A stretch of 64,000 nucleotides of DNA from Phycisphaerales bacterium Planc_01 (lineage in GTDB: Bacteria > Planctomycetota > Phycisphaerae > Sedimentisphaerales > Anaerobacaceae), in NCBI GenBank assembly GCA_001603075.1, contig LVBB01000036.1, positions 1-64,000 on the forward strand, read 5' to 3'. Under the pieces are notes generated by a model. The model was not told where the DNA came from and did not search any database. It saw only the letters and a list, made by a program, of their open reading frames with translations. Positions 27,307-36,165 of the stretch are shown here, in pieces. Every line of letters starts with the position of its first letter. Position 1 is the first letter of the stretch. The position numbers and the translations under genes are program-made.

Positions 27307-28884
27307 ATGGCGAAAGAAAAGGCCGCGATTGCCAAACGACCCTGTGTCCTCATTATACGCGATGGCTGGGGGTGCAACCCGGAAGCCGGCGAAGACGACT
27401 ACAACGCCGCTCGGCAGGCCCACACGCCGACAGACGACATGCTGATGGCCGACTACCCCCACTGTCTGATCCACACCTATGGCGAGTACGTCGGACTGCC
27501 CGATGGGACGATGGGCAACAGCGAGGTGGGCCACCAGAACATCGGCGCCGGACGGACGGTGCCTCAGGAATCCGTTCGTCTGACCCACGCCATACGCGAC
27601 GGATCCTTCTTCCAGAACGAGGAATTCCTCCGGCTGGTCAGGTTCGTCAAGGAACGCAAGGGCAAAGTGCACCTGATGGGTCTGTGCAGCGATATCGGCG
27701 TCCATTCTCTGCTCGGACACCTCTACGGCCTGCTCGAACTGGCCAAGCGAAGCGGCCTGACGGACGTGTTCATCCACGCCTTCACCGACGGTCGCGACTC
27801 ACCACCCGACAGCGGTTTGGGCTATATTCAGCAGATCGAGAGAAAGGCGGCCGAGATCGGCGTCGGCAAGATTGCCACCGTTATGGGGCGGTTCTATGCC
27901 ATGGACCGCGACAGCCGATGGGACCGCGTCCAGAAAGCCTATGAGTGCCTGCGGAGCGGCAAGGGGCTCAAGGCCTCCAGCGCGCAGGACGCCGTCAAGA
28001 GCAGCTATGCGAAGGACACGACCGACGAATTCATCGAACCAACGTGCATCGTCAACAAGGACCTTGAGCCGCTGGCGACAATCGACGACGGCGACGGCGT
28101 CATTTTCTTCAACTTCCGAGGCGACCGGCCCCGTGAGTTGACCCGCGCATTCGTGGACCCGCACTTCAAGGAATTCGTTCGAACGACGCTGCCGGACATC
28201 TGCTTCGTTTGCATGACCGAATACGACGCCAGCATCCCGGTGGCCGTGGCGTTTCCCAAACCTCCCAAGATGAAGAACATCCTCGCGGCCTATTGGAGCG
28301 AACTGGGCCTCAAACAGTTCCGCTGCGCCGAGACGGAGAAGTACGCCCACGTAACGTTCTTCTTCAACGACTACACGGAGAAACCCTTTAAGGGCGAAGA
28401 CCGCCAGATCGTCCCCTCGCCGAAGGTACGCACATACGATCTCAAGCCGGAAATGAGCGCCCGCGAGGTCGCCAACGTCGTGCTCGAAAGACTCGACTCC
28501 GACAAGTATGACGTGATGGTCGTCAACTTCGCCAATCCGGACATGGTCGGTCATACCGGCGATCTTGCTGCCGCGATTCAGGCGGCCGAAACGGTCGATG
28601 AATGCGTGGGGAAGATCCTCGACAAGGTCAAGAGCATGGGCGGCGCCGCCGTCATCACGGCCGATCACGGCAATTTCGAGAAGATGATCGACGGCAGCCC
28701 GGACAGCCCGCACACGGCTCACACCATCGGCGACGTACCGCTGATCGTCTTCGACGACCGCTACCAGGGCCGGAAGTTGCGGGCAGGCGGAACGCTGGCC
28801 GACATCGGACCGACGATGCTGGAGATCATGGGGCTGCCGCAGCCACCCGAGATGACCGGCCGCAGCCTGCTCCAGGGGGCATAG
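27307..28884 (+). CDS. gpmI: 2,3-bisphosphoglycerate-independent phosphoglycerate mutase
   Basis: 'VLIIRDGWGCNPE', 'GLPDGTMGNSEVGHQNIGAGRTV', 'VMGRFYAMDRDSRWDRVQKAY', 'VITADHGNFEKMIDG..SPHTAHT'. Confidence 0.95.
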   Translation: MAKEKAAIAKRPCVLIIRDGWGCNPEAGEDDYNAARQAHTPTDDMLMADYPHCLIHTYGEYVGLPDGTMGNSEVGHQNIGAGRTVPQESVRLTHAIRDGSFFQNEEFLRLVRFVKERKGKVHLMGLCSDIGVHSLLGHLYGLLELAKRSGLTDVFIHAFTDGRDSPPDSGLGYIQQIERKAAEIGVGKIATVMGRFYAMDRDSRWDRVQKAYECLRSGKGLKASSAQDAVKSSYAKDTTDEFIEPTCIVNKDLEPLATIDDGDGVIFFNFRGDRPRELTRAFVDPHFKEFVRTTLPDICFVCMTEYDASIPVAVAFPKPPKMKNILAAYWSELGLKQFRCAETEKYAHVTFFFNDYTEKPFKGEDRQIVPSPKVRTYDLKPEMSAREVANVVLERLDSDKYDVMVVNFANPDMVGHTGDLAAAIQAAETVDECVGKILDKVKSMGGAAVITADHGNFEKMIDGSPDSPHTAHTIGDVPLIVFDDRYQGRKLRAGGTLADIGPTMLEIMGLPQPPEMTGRSLLQGA

Positions 28885-28941
28885 CTCAGGGCCGCCGGGG
28901 ACGACGTCTCTGTACGGCGACAATGGAAGCCGGTGGGAACC

Positions 28942-30744
28942 ATGGGTCGAATCGTTCGCCTTGACCAGAACATGATAAACATGATCGCGGCCGGCGAAGT
29001 GATTGAACGCCCGGCCAGCGTGGTCAAGGAACTCCTCGAGAACAGCATTGACGCCGGGGCGACACGAATCGCCGTCACCATCGAAGACGGCGGTCGCAAG
29101 CTCATCTCCATCAGCGACAACGGCGATGGGATGGATGCCGGTGATCTGGTCGCCGCCTTTCAGTCGCACGCGACGAGCAAGATCAGGCACACCGCCGATC
29201 TGGGAAGCATCTCCACCCTCGGATTCCGCGGGGAGGCACTGGCCAGCATCGCATCGATCGCCCACGTGCGGGCCGTCAGCCGCACGCCTCAATCCGAGCA
29301 GGCCCACTGCATCGAAATCGACTGCGGCGATGTCCAGCCTGTCAGCCCGTGCAGCGGCGATGTCGGGACTACGATCCAGGTCCGCGATATCTTCTACAAG
29401 ACCCCCGCCCGTCGCAAGTTCCTGCGGACGGCCAGTACCGAGATGGGGCACATCAGCGAGCAGTTCACGCGGATCGCCCTTCCCAACGGCCGGCTCGATC
29501 TGACGCTCATCCACAACGGCAAGGAGGTGTATCGCCTGTCCAGCCACCTCGCGCTGTGTCAGAGAATCGCCCTGCTCTTCCCCATGCTGGAGGCCGATGA
29601 CCTGATCGAGACCCGGGCCGAGGAGAAAGGCATTCGCATCCGCACCCTGCTCGGCCATCCGAGTGCGTCTCGGACGAACAACCAGTTCCAGTACACGTTC
29701 CTCAACGGTCGGTTCATACGCGACAAGTTCATCTCGCATGCAATCAAGGAGGCCTACCGGGGCCTGCTCGAACCGAATCGGTTCCCGGTCGTCTTTCTGT
29801 TCATCGAGATGCCGTACGACGAGTACGACGTCAACGTGCACCCGACCAAGACAGAGGTCCGGTTCTACAACTCCAACCTGGTTCATTCACAGATTCTCAG
29901 CACGATGCGAGAGAAACTGCTCGGCACGGACCTGCACGTGGCTGCCCGCCTACCCTCCGGCCCGGAGGACTCTTTGGCGGACAGCCGCCAGATACAGCGG
30001 GCCCGACGGCAGGAAATCGCCGATGCCATGGCGGACTTCTTCAAGCAGCACCGCCCCGTCAATCGGCAACAACAATTCGACTTGCCGCCGGATCGGATCT
30101 CGCACCGTGATGCGGCGAGCCCACGAGAGCCATCGATATCGCTCCAGGCGGCGCCGCCCCTGCTGAGTCTTGACGGACCGCGGTATCTCCAGATTCACGA
30201 CAGTTATATCGTCGAACAGACGGACGAAGGCTTCGTCATCATCGATCAGCACGCACTGCACGAAGCGATGTTGTACGAGAAGCTCCGACAGCGGGCCGGC
30301 AGCGGCCCCCTCGAATCGCAGCGGCTCCTGCTGCCCGAGACCTTCGATGTGACCGACGCTCAAGCCGATGCCATCGAGGGCAGCACCGACGTCTTCAGCC
30401 GGCTCGGCATCGAACTGGCGCCCTTTGGGCCACGAACGTATGCGGTCCAGGCGTTCCCCACGCTGCTGGCCAAGGTCTCTGCCGTGAGCTTCGTGCAGGA
30501 CCTCGTGGACCTGCTGACGACCAAGAGGACGACATTGAACCCGGAGGACATGCTCGATGAAGTGCTCAACATGACGGCCTGCAAGGCGGCCATCAAGGCG
30601 GGCCAACGGCTCACGGACAGCGAGATTCAGCAACTGTTGGCCGACCGGCGGCAATACGAATCGATCAGCCGGTGCCCACATGGTCGCCCGACGACGATCA
30701 CCTTCTCGATCGGCGAGCTGGAAAAGCAATTCAAGAGGACCTGA
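28942..30744 (+). CDS. mutL: DNA mismatch repair protein MutL
   Basis: 'MINMIAAGEVIERPASVVKELLENSIDAGAT', 'GFRGEALASIASIAHV', endonuclease motif 'DQHALHEAMLYE'. Confidence 0.96.
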   Translation: MGRIVRLDQNMINMIAAGEVIERPASVVKELLENSIDAGATRIAVTIEDGGRKLISISDNGDGMDAGDLVAAFQSHATSKIRHTADLGSISTLGFRGEALASIASIAHVRAVSRTPQSEQAHCIEIDCGDVQPVSPCSGDVGTTIQVRDIFYKTPARRKFLRTASTEMGHISEQFTRIALPNGRLDLTLIHNGKEVYRLSSHLALCQRIALLFPMLEADDLIETRAEEKGIRIRTLLGHPSASRTNNQFQYTFLNGRFIRDKFISHAIKEAYRGLLEPNRFPVVFLFIEMPYDEYDVNVHPTKTEVRFYNSNLVHSQILSTMREKLLGTDLHVAARLPSGPEDSLADSRQIQRARRQEIADAMADFFKQHRPVNRQQQFDLPPDRISHRDAASPREPSISLQAAPPLLSLDGPRYLQIHDSYIVEQTDEGFVIIDQHALHEAMLYEKLRQRAGSGPLESQRLLLPETFDVTDAQADAIEGSTDVFSRLGIELAPFGPRTYAVQAFPTLLAKVSAVSFVQDLVDLLTTKRTTLNPEDMLDEVLNMTACKAAIKAGQRLTDSEIQQLLADRRQYESISRCPHGRPTTITFSIGELEKQFKRT

Positions 30745-31640
30745 TGCGCAAGTGGTGCTTGCTACTGGCAGGATTCGCGGCCTGGAACCTCCTGGGCTAT
30801 GTGCTCCTCCGGCCGCAGCAGGTCGATGCCGTTGCGCATGCGCCGGCCACATCACGTCCGATGCGAGTCGTCTCCATGGCTCCGAACCTCACGGAAATCC
30901 TCTATGCGATCGATCTTGGCGAGAGCGTGGCAGCCGTCACGAGCGACAGCGATTACCCTCCGCCAGCTACGGCCAAACCCAATGTGGGCAGCTTCTGGCT
31001 CCCGAACGCCGAAGCAGTCATCGCCCAGCGACCCGATCTCGTCCTGACTCTCGAGATCCCGCAGCACAGAGCGCTGGCCACTCGGCTGCGACGAATGGGA
31101 TACAGGTGCCTGAGCGTGAGCATCTGGACGGTCGATGATCTGTTCGGCGCCATCGAGACCATCGGACGAGCCGCCGGGCGGCAGTCCGAGGCCCAGTCGC
31201 TCGTTTTGCGAATTCGGCAGGATATCGAGCAGTGGGGACACGTTCGCGCCGGCAGAGACAGGCCGCGTGTCTTGTGGGTGGTCCAGAGAGAGCCGCTCCG
31301 CGTCGCCGGACGGAACACATTCATCAACGATTTGATCGAGTTGGCAGGTGGTCAGAATGCCATCGGGCCGACCCTGCACAAGTACCCGCCCATTGGGGCC
31401 GAGCAGGTGATCGGGGCGGACGTCGAGATCATCATTGAGCCTGCCATGATGGGGGGAAACCTCGCGGAGCAGCGTCTCCAGGCCTTGACCTATTGGGGCC
31501 GTCTGCCCAGTGTCCCGGCGGTTGCCGCCGGAAGGATATACGTCATCGAAGCCGACACCGTCTCGCGCCTGAGCCCGAGGCTGTGCCGGGGAATCGAGCT
31601 GATCGCCGGATGCCTGTGGCCCGACGATTCGGGAGTGTGA
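30744..31640 (+). CDS. ABC transporter periplasmic substrate-binding protein (BtuF/cobalamin-iron type)
   Basis: 'RVVSMAPNLTEILYAIDLGESVAAVTSDSDYPP', 'PDLVLTLE', 'WGRLPSVPAVAAGRIYVIEADTVSRLSPRL'; start overlaps the mutL stop (tgATG). Confidence 0.88.
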   Translation: MRKWCLLLAGFAAWNLLGYVLLRPQQVDAVAHAPATSRPMRVVSMAPNLTEILYAIDLGESVAAVTSDSDYPPPATAKPNVGSFWLPNAEAVIAQRPDLVLTLEIPQHRALATRLRRMGYRCLSVSIWTVDDLFGAIETIGRAAGRQSEAQSLVLRIRQDIEQWGHVRAGRDRPRVLWVVQREPLRVAGRNTFINDLIELAGGQNAIGPTLHKYPPIGAEQVIGADVEIIIEPAMMGGNLAEQRLQALTYWGRLPSVPAVAAGRIYVIEADTVSRLSPRLCRGIELIAGCLWPDDSGV

Positions 31641-31644
31641 AGCC

Positions 31645-32676
31645 GTGCAGTCCCCTCTGTCTCCGAGAACGCTGCTGACCAGGACACTGGCGGCTGTCGC
31701 CCTGCTCCTGCTGGTCATGGTGGCCTGCTCGCTCGTGGGCACCGAGCCGATCAGTCTGAAGGCCGCCCTGATCGGCCCCGACCAGCCGGCATCGCCCAAC
31801 CTCGACCACGAGATACTGCTGCGGGTTCGCGTGCCTCGAATTCTCCTGGCGGCGATCGTGGGGGCGGCCCTGGCCGGAGCCGGCGTCGTATTCCAGGCCA
31901 TCCTGCGAAATCCGCTGGCCGACCCCTACATCCTCGGGGTTTCCAGCGGCGCCGGGCTTGGTGCCATGCTGGCGGTCATCAGCGGCATCGGCTGGACCGT
32001 TTGGGGGCGCTCTCCCATCGCCATCTTTGCCTTCGTCGGTGCGCTGGGCACCGTTTGGCTGGTCTGGACGGTCGGCCGAATCACGGGCCGGTTCCACGTC
32101 ACTGGTCTGCTCCTGGCCGGCGTCGTTGTGAATGCCTGCTTCTCGGCCGCGATCATGTTCCTGACTTCAATTGCCAAGAGCCAGGACGTATACGCGACAG
32201 TCTTCTGGTTGATGGGCAATATGGCCGAGGAAGATGCGTTCGTCCTCTGGGCCAGCGGCGGGTGCGTCGCGGCGGGACTCGTGTCGCTGTTCTTCGTCAG
32301 CGCCCCGCTCAATGCGATCAGCTTTGGTCAGACCGACGCCCAGAGCATGGGCATCCATGTCGAACGCGTCCAGTTCCTCGCCCTGGCGGTGTCGTCCCTG
32401 ATCACGGCAGTGGCGGTCAGTCTCAGCGGCCTGATCGGGTTCGTGGGGCTGATCGTGCCACACGCCGTGCGGCTTGTCGTCGGGCCCGACCACCGTCAAC
32501 TGCTGCCTCTGAGCAGTATCCTGGGGGCAATGTTCCTGGTCATCGCTGACACGATAGCCCGCCGCGTCATCGCGCCGGCACAGTTGCCGGTCGGCGTCAT
32601 CACGGCGATGATCGGAGGCCCGTTCTTCCTGATGCTGCTGATGCGATACAACAGGAAGGTGTGCTGGCTGGCATGA
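31645..32676 (+). CDS. FecCD-family ABC permease (BtuC-type)
   Basis: 'RVPRILLAAIVGAALAGAGVVFQAILRNPLADPYILGVSSGAGLGA', 'GLIGFVGLIVPHAVRLVVGPDHRQLLP'. Confidence 0.93.
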   Translation: MQSPLSPRTLLTRTLAAVALLLLVMVACSLVGTEPISLKAALIGPDQPASPNLDHEILLRVRVPRILLAAIVGAALAGAGVVFQAILRNPLADPYILGVSSGAGLGAMLAVISGIGWTVWGRSPIAIFAFVGALGTVWLVWTVGRITGRFHVTGLLLAGVVVNACFSAAIMFLTSIAKSQDVYATVFWLMGNMAEEDAFVLWASGGCVAAGLVSLFFVSAPLNAISFGQTDAQSMGIHVERVQFLALAVSSLITAVAVSLSGLIGFVGLIVPHAVRLVVGPDHRQLLPLSSILGAMFLVIADTIARRVIAPAQLPVGVITAMIGGPFFLMLLMRYNRKVCWLA

Positions 32677-33572
32677 GGAACTGCATACAACTGGACCATG
32701 TGACGTTCGCCTATCGGCCGGAACGGCCCGTGCTCATGGACGTCAGTCTGACGGTGGAAGCGGGAACGTTTCTATCCGTGGTCGGGCCGAACGGGGCCGG
32801 AAAGAGCACCCTGATCAGCCTGCTCGCGGGCCTGATCAGGCCACAGGCGGGCACGATCGCAATCGATGGCTGCGACGTCGACTCGTACGCCCGGCGCGAG
32901 CTCGCCTGCAAAGTGGCGATGGTTCGACAGGAACACGTCCCCACCTTCGGTTTCTCCGTCATAGAGACCGTCCTGATGGCAAGGATCCCTCATTTCAGCC
33001 CGTGGGGCTTTGAGCGTCAGGCGGATCGGCGGATAGTGGCCGACGCCCTGGAGATGACGGATACGGCTCGGTTCGCATCACGTCCATTGGCCGGTCTCAG
33101 CGGCGGCGAGCGCCAGCGGGTGTTCATCGCCAGGGCCCTCGCGCAGGATACGCCGATCCTCCTGCTCGATGAACCCACGAGTTTCCTCGACCTGCATCAC
33201 CAGGTGGGAATCTACGACCTGCTCAGATCGGTCCAGCGGAATAAGCACCGAACGGTCGTCGCCATCACGCATGACATCAATCTGGCGGCCCAGTACTGCG
33301 ACCAGGCCCTGCTGCTCCAGCCGGCACCCGAGCCCCCCGCTACCGGCCAACGCAGTCGTCCTGCCGAGGCACAGGAACGTTATACGGTGGGCTCAACGCA
33401 ACAGGTCTTCAGGCGGGACGAGATCGAAAGGGTTTTCGCAATCCAGGTCTTCTCGGCCCGCGTCGGCACCGAAAACGTGTTCCTGCCCCTGGGGAAGATG
33501 GCGAAAGATGCGGGCCTGGGGGGCTCTCGCCCTGACCACCGGGATCGGTCCAAGCCAATAGAGAATACGTAA
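32673..33572 (+). CDS. ABC transporter ATP-binding protein (BtuD/FecE-type)
   Basis: Walker A 'GPNGAGKST', signature '[32 protein letters not shown]'. Start overlaps the permease stop (ATGA). Confidence 0.93.
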   Translation: MRNCIQLDHVTFAYRPERPVLMDVSLTVEAGTFLSVVGPNGAGKSTLISLLAGLIRPQAGTIAIDGCDVDSYARRELACKVAMVRQEHVPTFGFSVIETVLMARIPHFSPWGFERQADRRIVADALEMTDTARFASRPLAGLSGGERQRVFIARALAQDTPILLLDEPTSFLDLHHQVGIYDLLRSVQRNKHRTVVAITHDINLAAQYCDQALLLQPAPEPPATGQRSRPAEAQERYTVGSTQQVFRRDEIERVFAIQVFSARVGTENVFLPLGKMAKDAGLGGSRPDHRDRSKPIENT

Positions 33573-33682
33573 CATCTTTCCTATAAACGATTTGCACTGC
33601 ACTCGACAATCTGTCCTCTGTTGGCGGGTATTGGTCTATGTCGATAGCCGGGAAAACTGTCAACCTTCCAGCAGATGAGGCT

Positions 33683-33710
33683 TTGCCTTATCCGGCATAT
33701 GTGGTAGAAT
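33683..33710 (+). promoter_or_regulatory. Sigma70-like promoter for the DksA-like gene
   Basis: TTGCCT (33683-88) - 16 bp - TAGAAT (33705-10), 53 bp upstream of the GTG start. Confidence 0.45.
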
Positions 33711-33763
33711 AACTATTTCTATAGATATGATGCCTTTGCCCTCGATGAAAGGTAGATGCAGAC

Positions 33764-34216
33764 GTGGCCGAAGAACGCAAGAAAACGGCGAAGAAGAAAC
33801 CCACGCGGAGGCGCAAGGACCCGAGACCTCTCAGCGCCGCGGATCTCGATTACTTCAAGGAACGGCTCCTCGAGAAGAGGCGAGAAATCTTCCAAAACGT
33901 TTTCGAGATCGAAGGGGAGACTCTCAAGAAGTCCCGGCTCGACGCCAGCGGCGACCTGTCCAGCATGCCGATCCATATGGCAGACCTCGGCACAGACAAC
34001 TATGAGCAGGAGTTCGCGCTGGGTCTGATGGACAGCGAGCGAAAGATCCTGCACGAGATCGACGATGCCTTGAATAGGATTGCGGAAGGGACGTACGGCA
34101 TCTGCGAGGGGACGGGTGAGCCGATTCCGAAGGCGCGTCTGGAGGCTCAGCCTTGGGCCCGTTACTGCGTGGAGTATGCCAGGATGGTGGAGGAAGGCCG
34201 CATCGAAGGCGTCTGA
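33764..34216 (+). CDS. DksA/TraR-family protein with degenerate zinc finger
   Basis: 'SERKILHEIDDALNRIAEGTYGICEGTGEPIPKARLEAQPWARYCVEYAR' = DksA C-terminal pattern with two of four Cys retained. GTG start. Confidence 0.85.
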   Translation: MAEERKKTAKKKPTRRRKDPRPLSAADLDYFKERLLEKRREIFQNVFEIEGETLKKSRLDASGDLSSMPIHMADLGTDNYEQEFALGLMDSERKILHEIDDALNRIAEGTYGICEGTGEPIPKARLEAQPWARYCVEYARMVEEGRIEGV

Positions 34217-34328
34217 CCCCGTGCGGGCAAGTCGGCGAGCGTGTCAGGAAACCACCCTTCCGGCGGGAGCCGACCTTGCCAGGTCTTCCGGATGGTGGTT
34301 GACCCAGCGTGTTCTGAAGTGACCGCGT

Positions 34329-34574
34329 ATGGAGCCACAGGAAATCAAGCCAGAGCAACTCAAAGCAACCACCCGAATCACATGCCCCACGTGCAGGCGG
34401 CTGGTGCACATCGGTGCTCCGGGTACATCCGATCGGCCGAAGTTCTTCCCGTTCTGCTCAGAGCGGTGCCGACTGATCGACCTCAACGCCTGGCTGGACG
34501 CCGACTACCGGATCACCGTCCGCCCCGATGAGGAATCGGAAGATGCGCTGGCCGGCGGCGAGACACCCCTCTGA
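34329..34574 (+). CDS. yacG: DNA gyrase inhibitor YacG-like zinc protein
   Basis: 'CPTCRRLV...KFFPFCSERCRLIDLNAWLDADYRI' matches the YacG Cys4 pattern. Confidence 0.85.
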   Translation: MEPQEIKPEQLKATTRITCPTCRRLVHIGAPGTSDRPKFFPFCSERCRLIDLNAWLDADYRITVRPDEESEDALAGGETPL

Positions 34575-34684
34575 CGATTCCGTCTCCCGGCAGAATCGTG
34601 TGGACGCTGTGGGAATCACCGGGTATCATGCCTGCAGAGCACCAAGCCCTATCACGTGACGGCGCTGCTTTGAAAGGAAGCAAG

Positions 34685-35989
34685 ATGCATGAGGACAAAG
34701 AGCCGGTGCTGCCTCTCGGGAGCTTTCTGTTCCCACGGATCTTTCAGACATTCCGCATGGCCATTCAACCGACAAAGCTGCTCCTGGGCTTCCTGGCACT
34801 GGCGGCCATCTGCCTGACCGGCCGGGTGATGGACCTGCACAAGACCGTCGTCGTCGCCCCCAGCGGGATGACGGAGCTGGACGCTTATGTCTCCGGCTCC
34901 CCCCAGGTGGATGAACACATCCGTCTGTTCGAGGAGACCGGCGGGCGGACGGGCGTCTTCGCTACCCTGTGGCGATTCGGCGCCAAGCGGTTCCACTCGG
35001 CAGTGCTCGGCATACCCCGTCGCGACAGTCTTGGGATCCTGACGGACATCGCCGCCTGTCTGGCCGCCCTCCTGTGGGCCTTCACCTATCACACGGTATA
35101 CAGCACGATCCTGTTCGCTGTGGTATTGGCTGTAATGGCACTGGCCGGGGGAGCCATCTGCCGCATTGCCGCACTGCAATTCGCGCAAGGGGAGAAACCG
35201 GGACTCGTGGAAGCCGTGCGATTCAGTGCCGGCAAGTTCTACAGTTTCCTCACGGCCCCGGTGACACCTGTCGCCATCATCGCCGTGATCGGATTGTTCA
35301 TCGTCCTCCTGGGACTCGTCGGCAACATCCCGATTGTCGGCGAATTGTCCGTAGCCCTGTTTCTGCCGCTGGCCCTCCTGGCAGCAGCTCTGATCACAAT
35401 CATCGTCATCGGTGCGCTGGCGGGATTCGGCCTGATGTTCCCGACAATCGCATATGAGGACTCGGACTGCTTCGATGCCATCAGCCGGGCGTTCAGCTAT
35501 GTTTACGCCAAGCCGTGGCGGATGGGCTTCTACACCGTTGTCGCGGTCCTCTATGGGGCGGTCTGCTATGTGTTCGTTCGCTTCTTCTCCTTCCTGTTGC
35601 TCTGTACCACCCATCTGTTCCTTCGGATTGGCTTTCTCGACAGCAACACGAAGCTGATGGCCATCTGGCCCCAGCCCGACCTGACCGACCTTCTCGGCCT
35701 GACGGCCGCCCAGCCGACCAACTGGTCTACATCGGTGGCGGCGTTTCTGATCTACGTATGGGTTCTGGTCGTAGTCGGCCTGATGGTCTCCTTTGTCGTC
35801 AGCTTCTATTTCTCGGCCAATACCATCATTTATGCCCTGATGCGCAACCGGGTCGACAAGACCGCCCTGGACGAAATACACCCCCGATCGAACGACACAA
35901 CGGCGGCACCCGAAGCCCTCCTCAGGATCTCCGAACCGGCGCCCATGGACAAAGAGAACTCGCCCGGCGGCCAGGATACGTCCGAATAA
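34685..35989 (+). CDS. Multi-pass membrane protein of unknown function
   Basis: Several hydrophobic segments; 'GLMFPTIAYEDSDCFDAISRAFSYVYAKPWR' resembles a YciC/DUF-type membrane family by pattern. Start ATG 34685. Confidence 0.7.
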   Translation: MHEDKEPVLPLGSFLFPRIFQTFRMAIQPTKLLLGFLALAAICLTGRVMDLHKTVVVAPSGMTELDAYVSGSPQVDEHIRLFEETGGRTGVFATLWRFGAKRFHSAVLGIPRRDSLGILTDIAACLAALLWAFTYHTVYSTILFAVVLAVMALAGGAICRIAALQFAQGEKPGLVEAVRFSAGKFYSFLTAPVTPVAIIAVIGLFIVLLGLVGNIPIVGELSVALFLPLALLAAALITIIVIGALAGFGLMFPTIAYEDSDCFDAISRAFSYVYAKPWRMGFYTVVAVLYGAVCYVFVRFFSFLLLCTTHLFLRIGFLDSNTKLMAIWPQPDLTDLLGLTAAQPTNWSTSVAAFLIYVWVLVVVGLMVSFVVSFYFSANTIIYALMRNRVDKTALDEIHPRSNDTTAAPEALLRISEPAPMDKENSPGGQDTSE

Positions 35990-36165
35990 CGACGGCCCGT
36001 CGGGATGACCGCCGTATTTGCAGCCGACGGCCGGAGATCCCTGGCACAACTCAACCATGCCCCCTGTCATGCCGATGATAAAGACATCGTCGCCTGCGGC
36101 CTGTCCATGACTGCCGCAGGAGGACCCACCGGTTCCGAAGAGCGTCACAACGGTGCTGCAAAGAT

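Noticed and set aside
27799-29886. 695-aa minus-strand ORF spanning gpmI and mutL
   Set aside because: Crosses two well-supported genes on the other strand; composition artefact.
30180-30300. MutL endonuclease motif DQHALHEAMLYE as a novelty
   Set aside because: This is the standard motif of MutL in organisms lacking MutH; expected, not novel.
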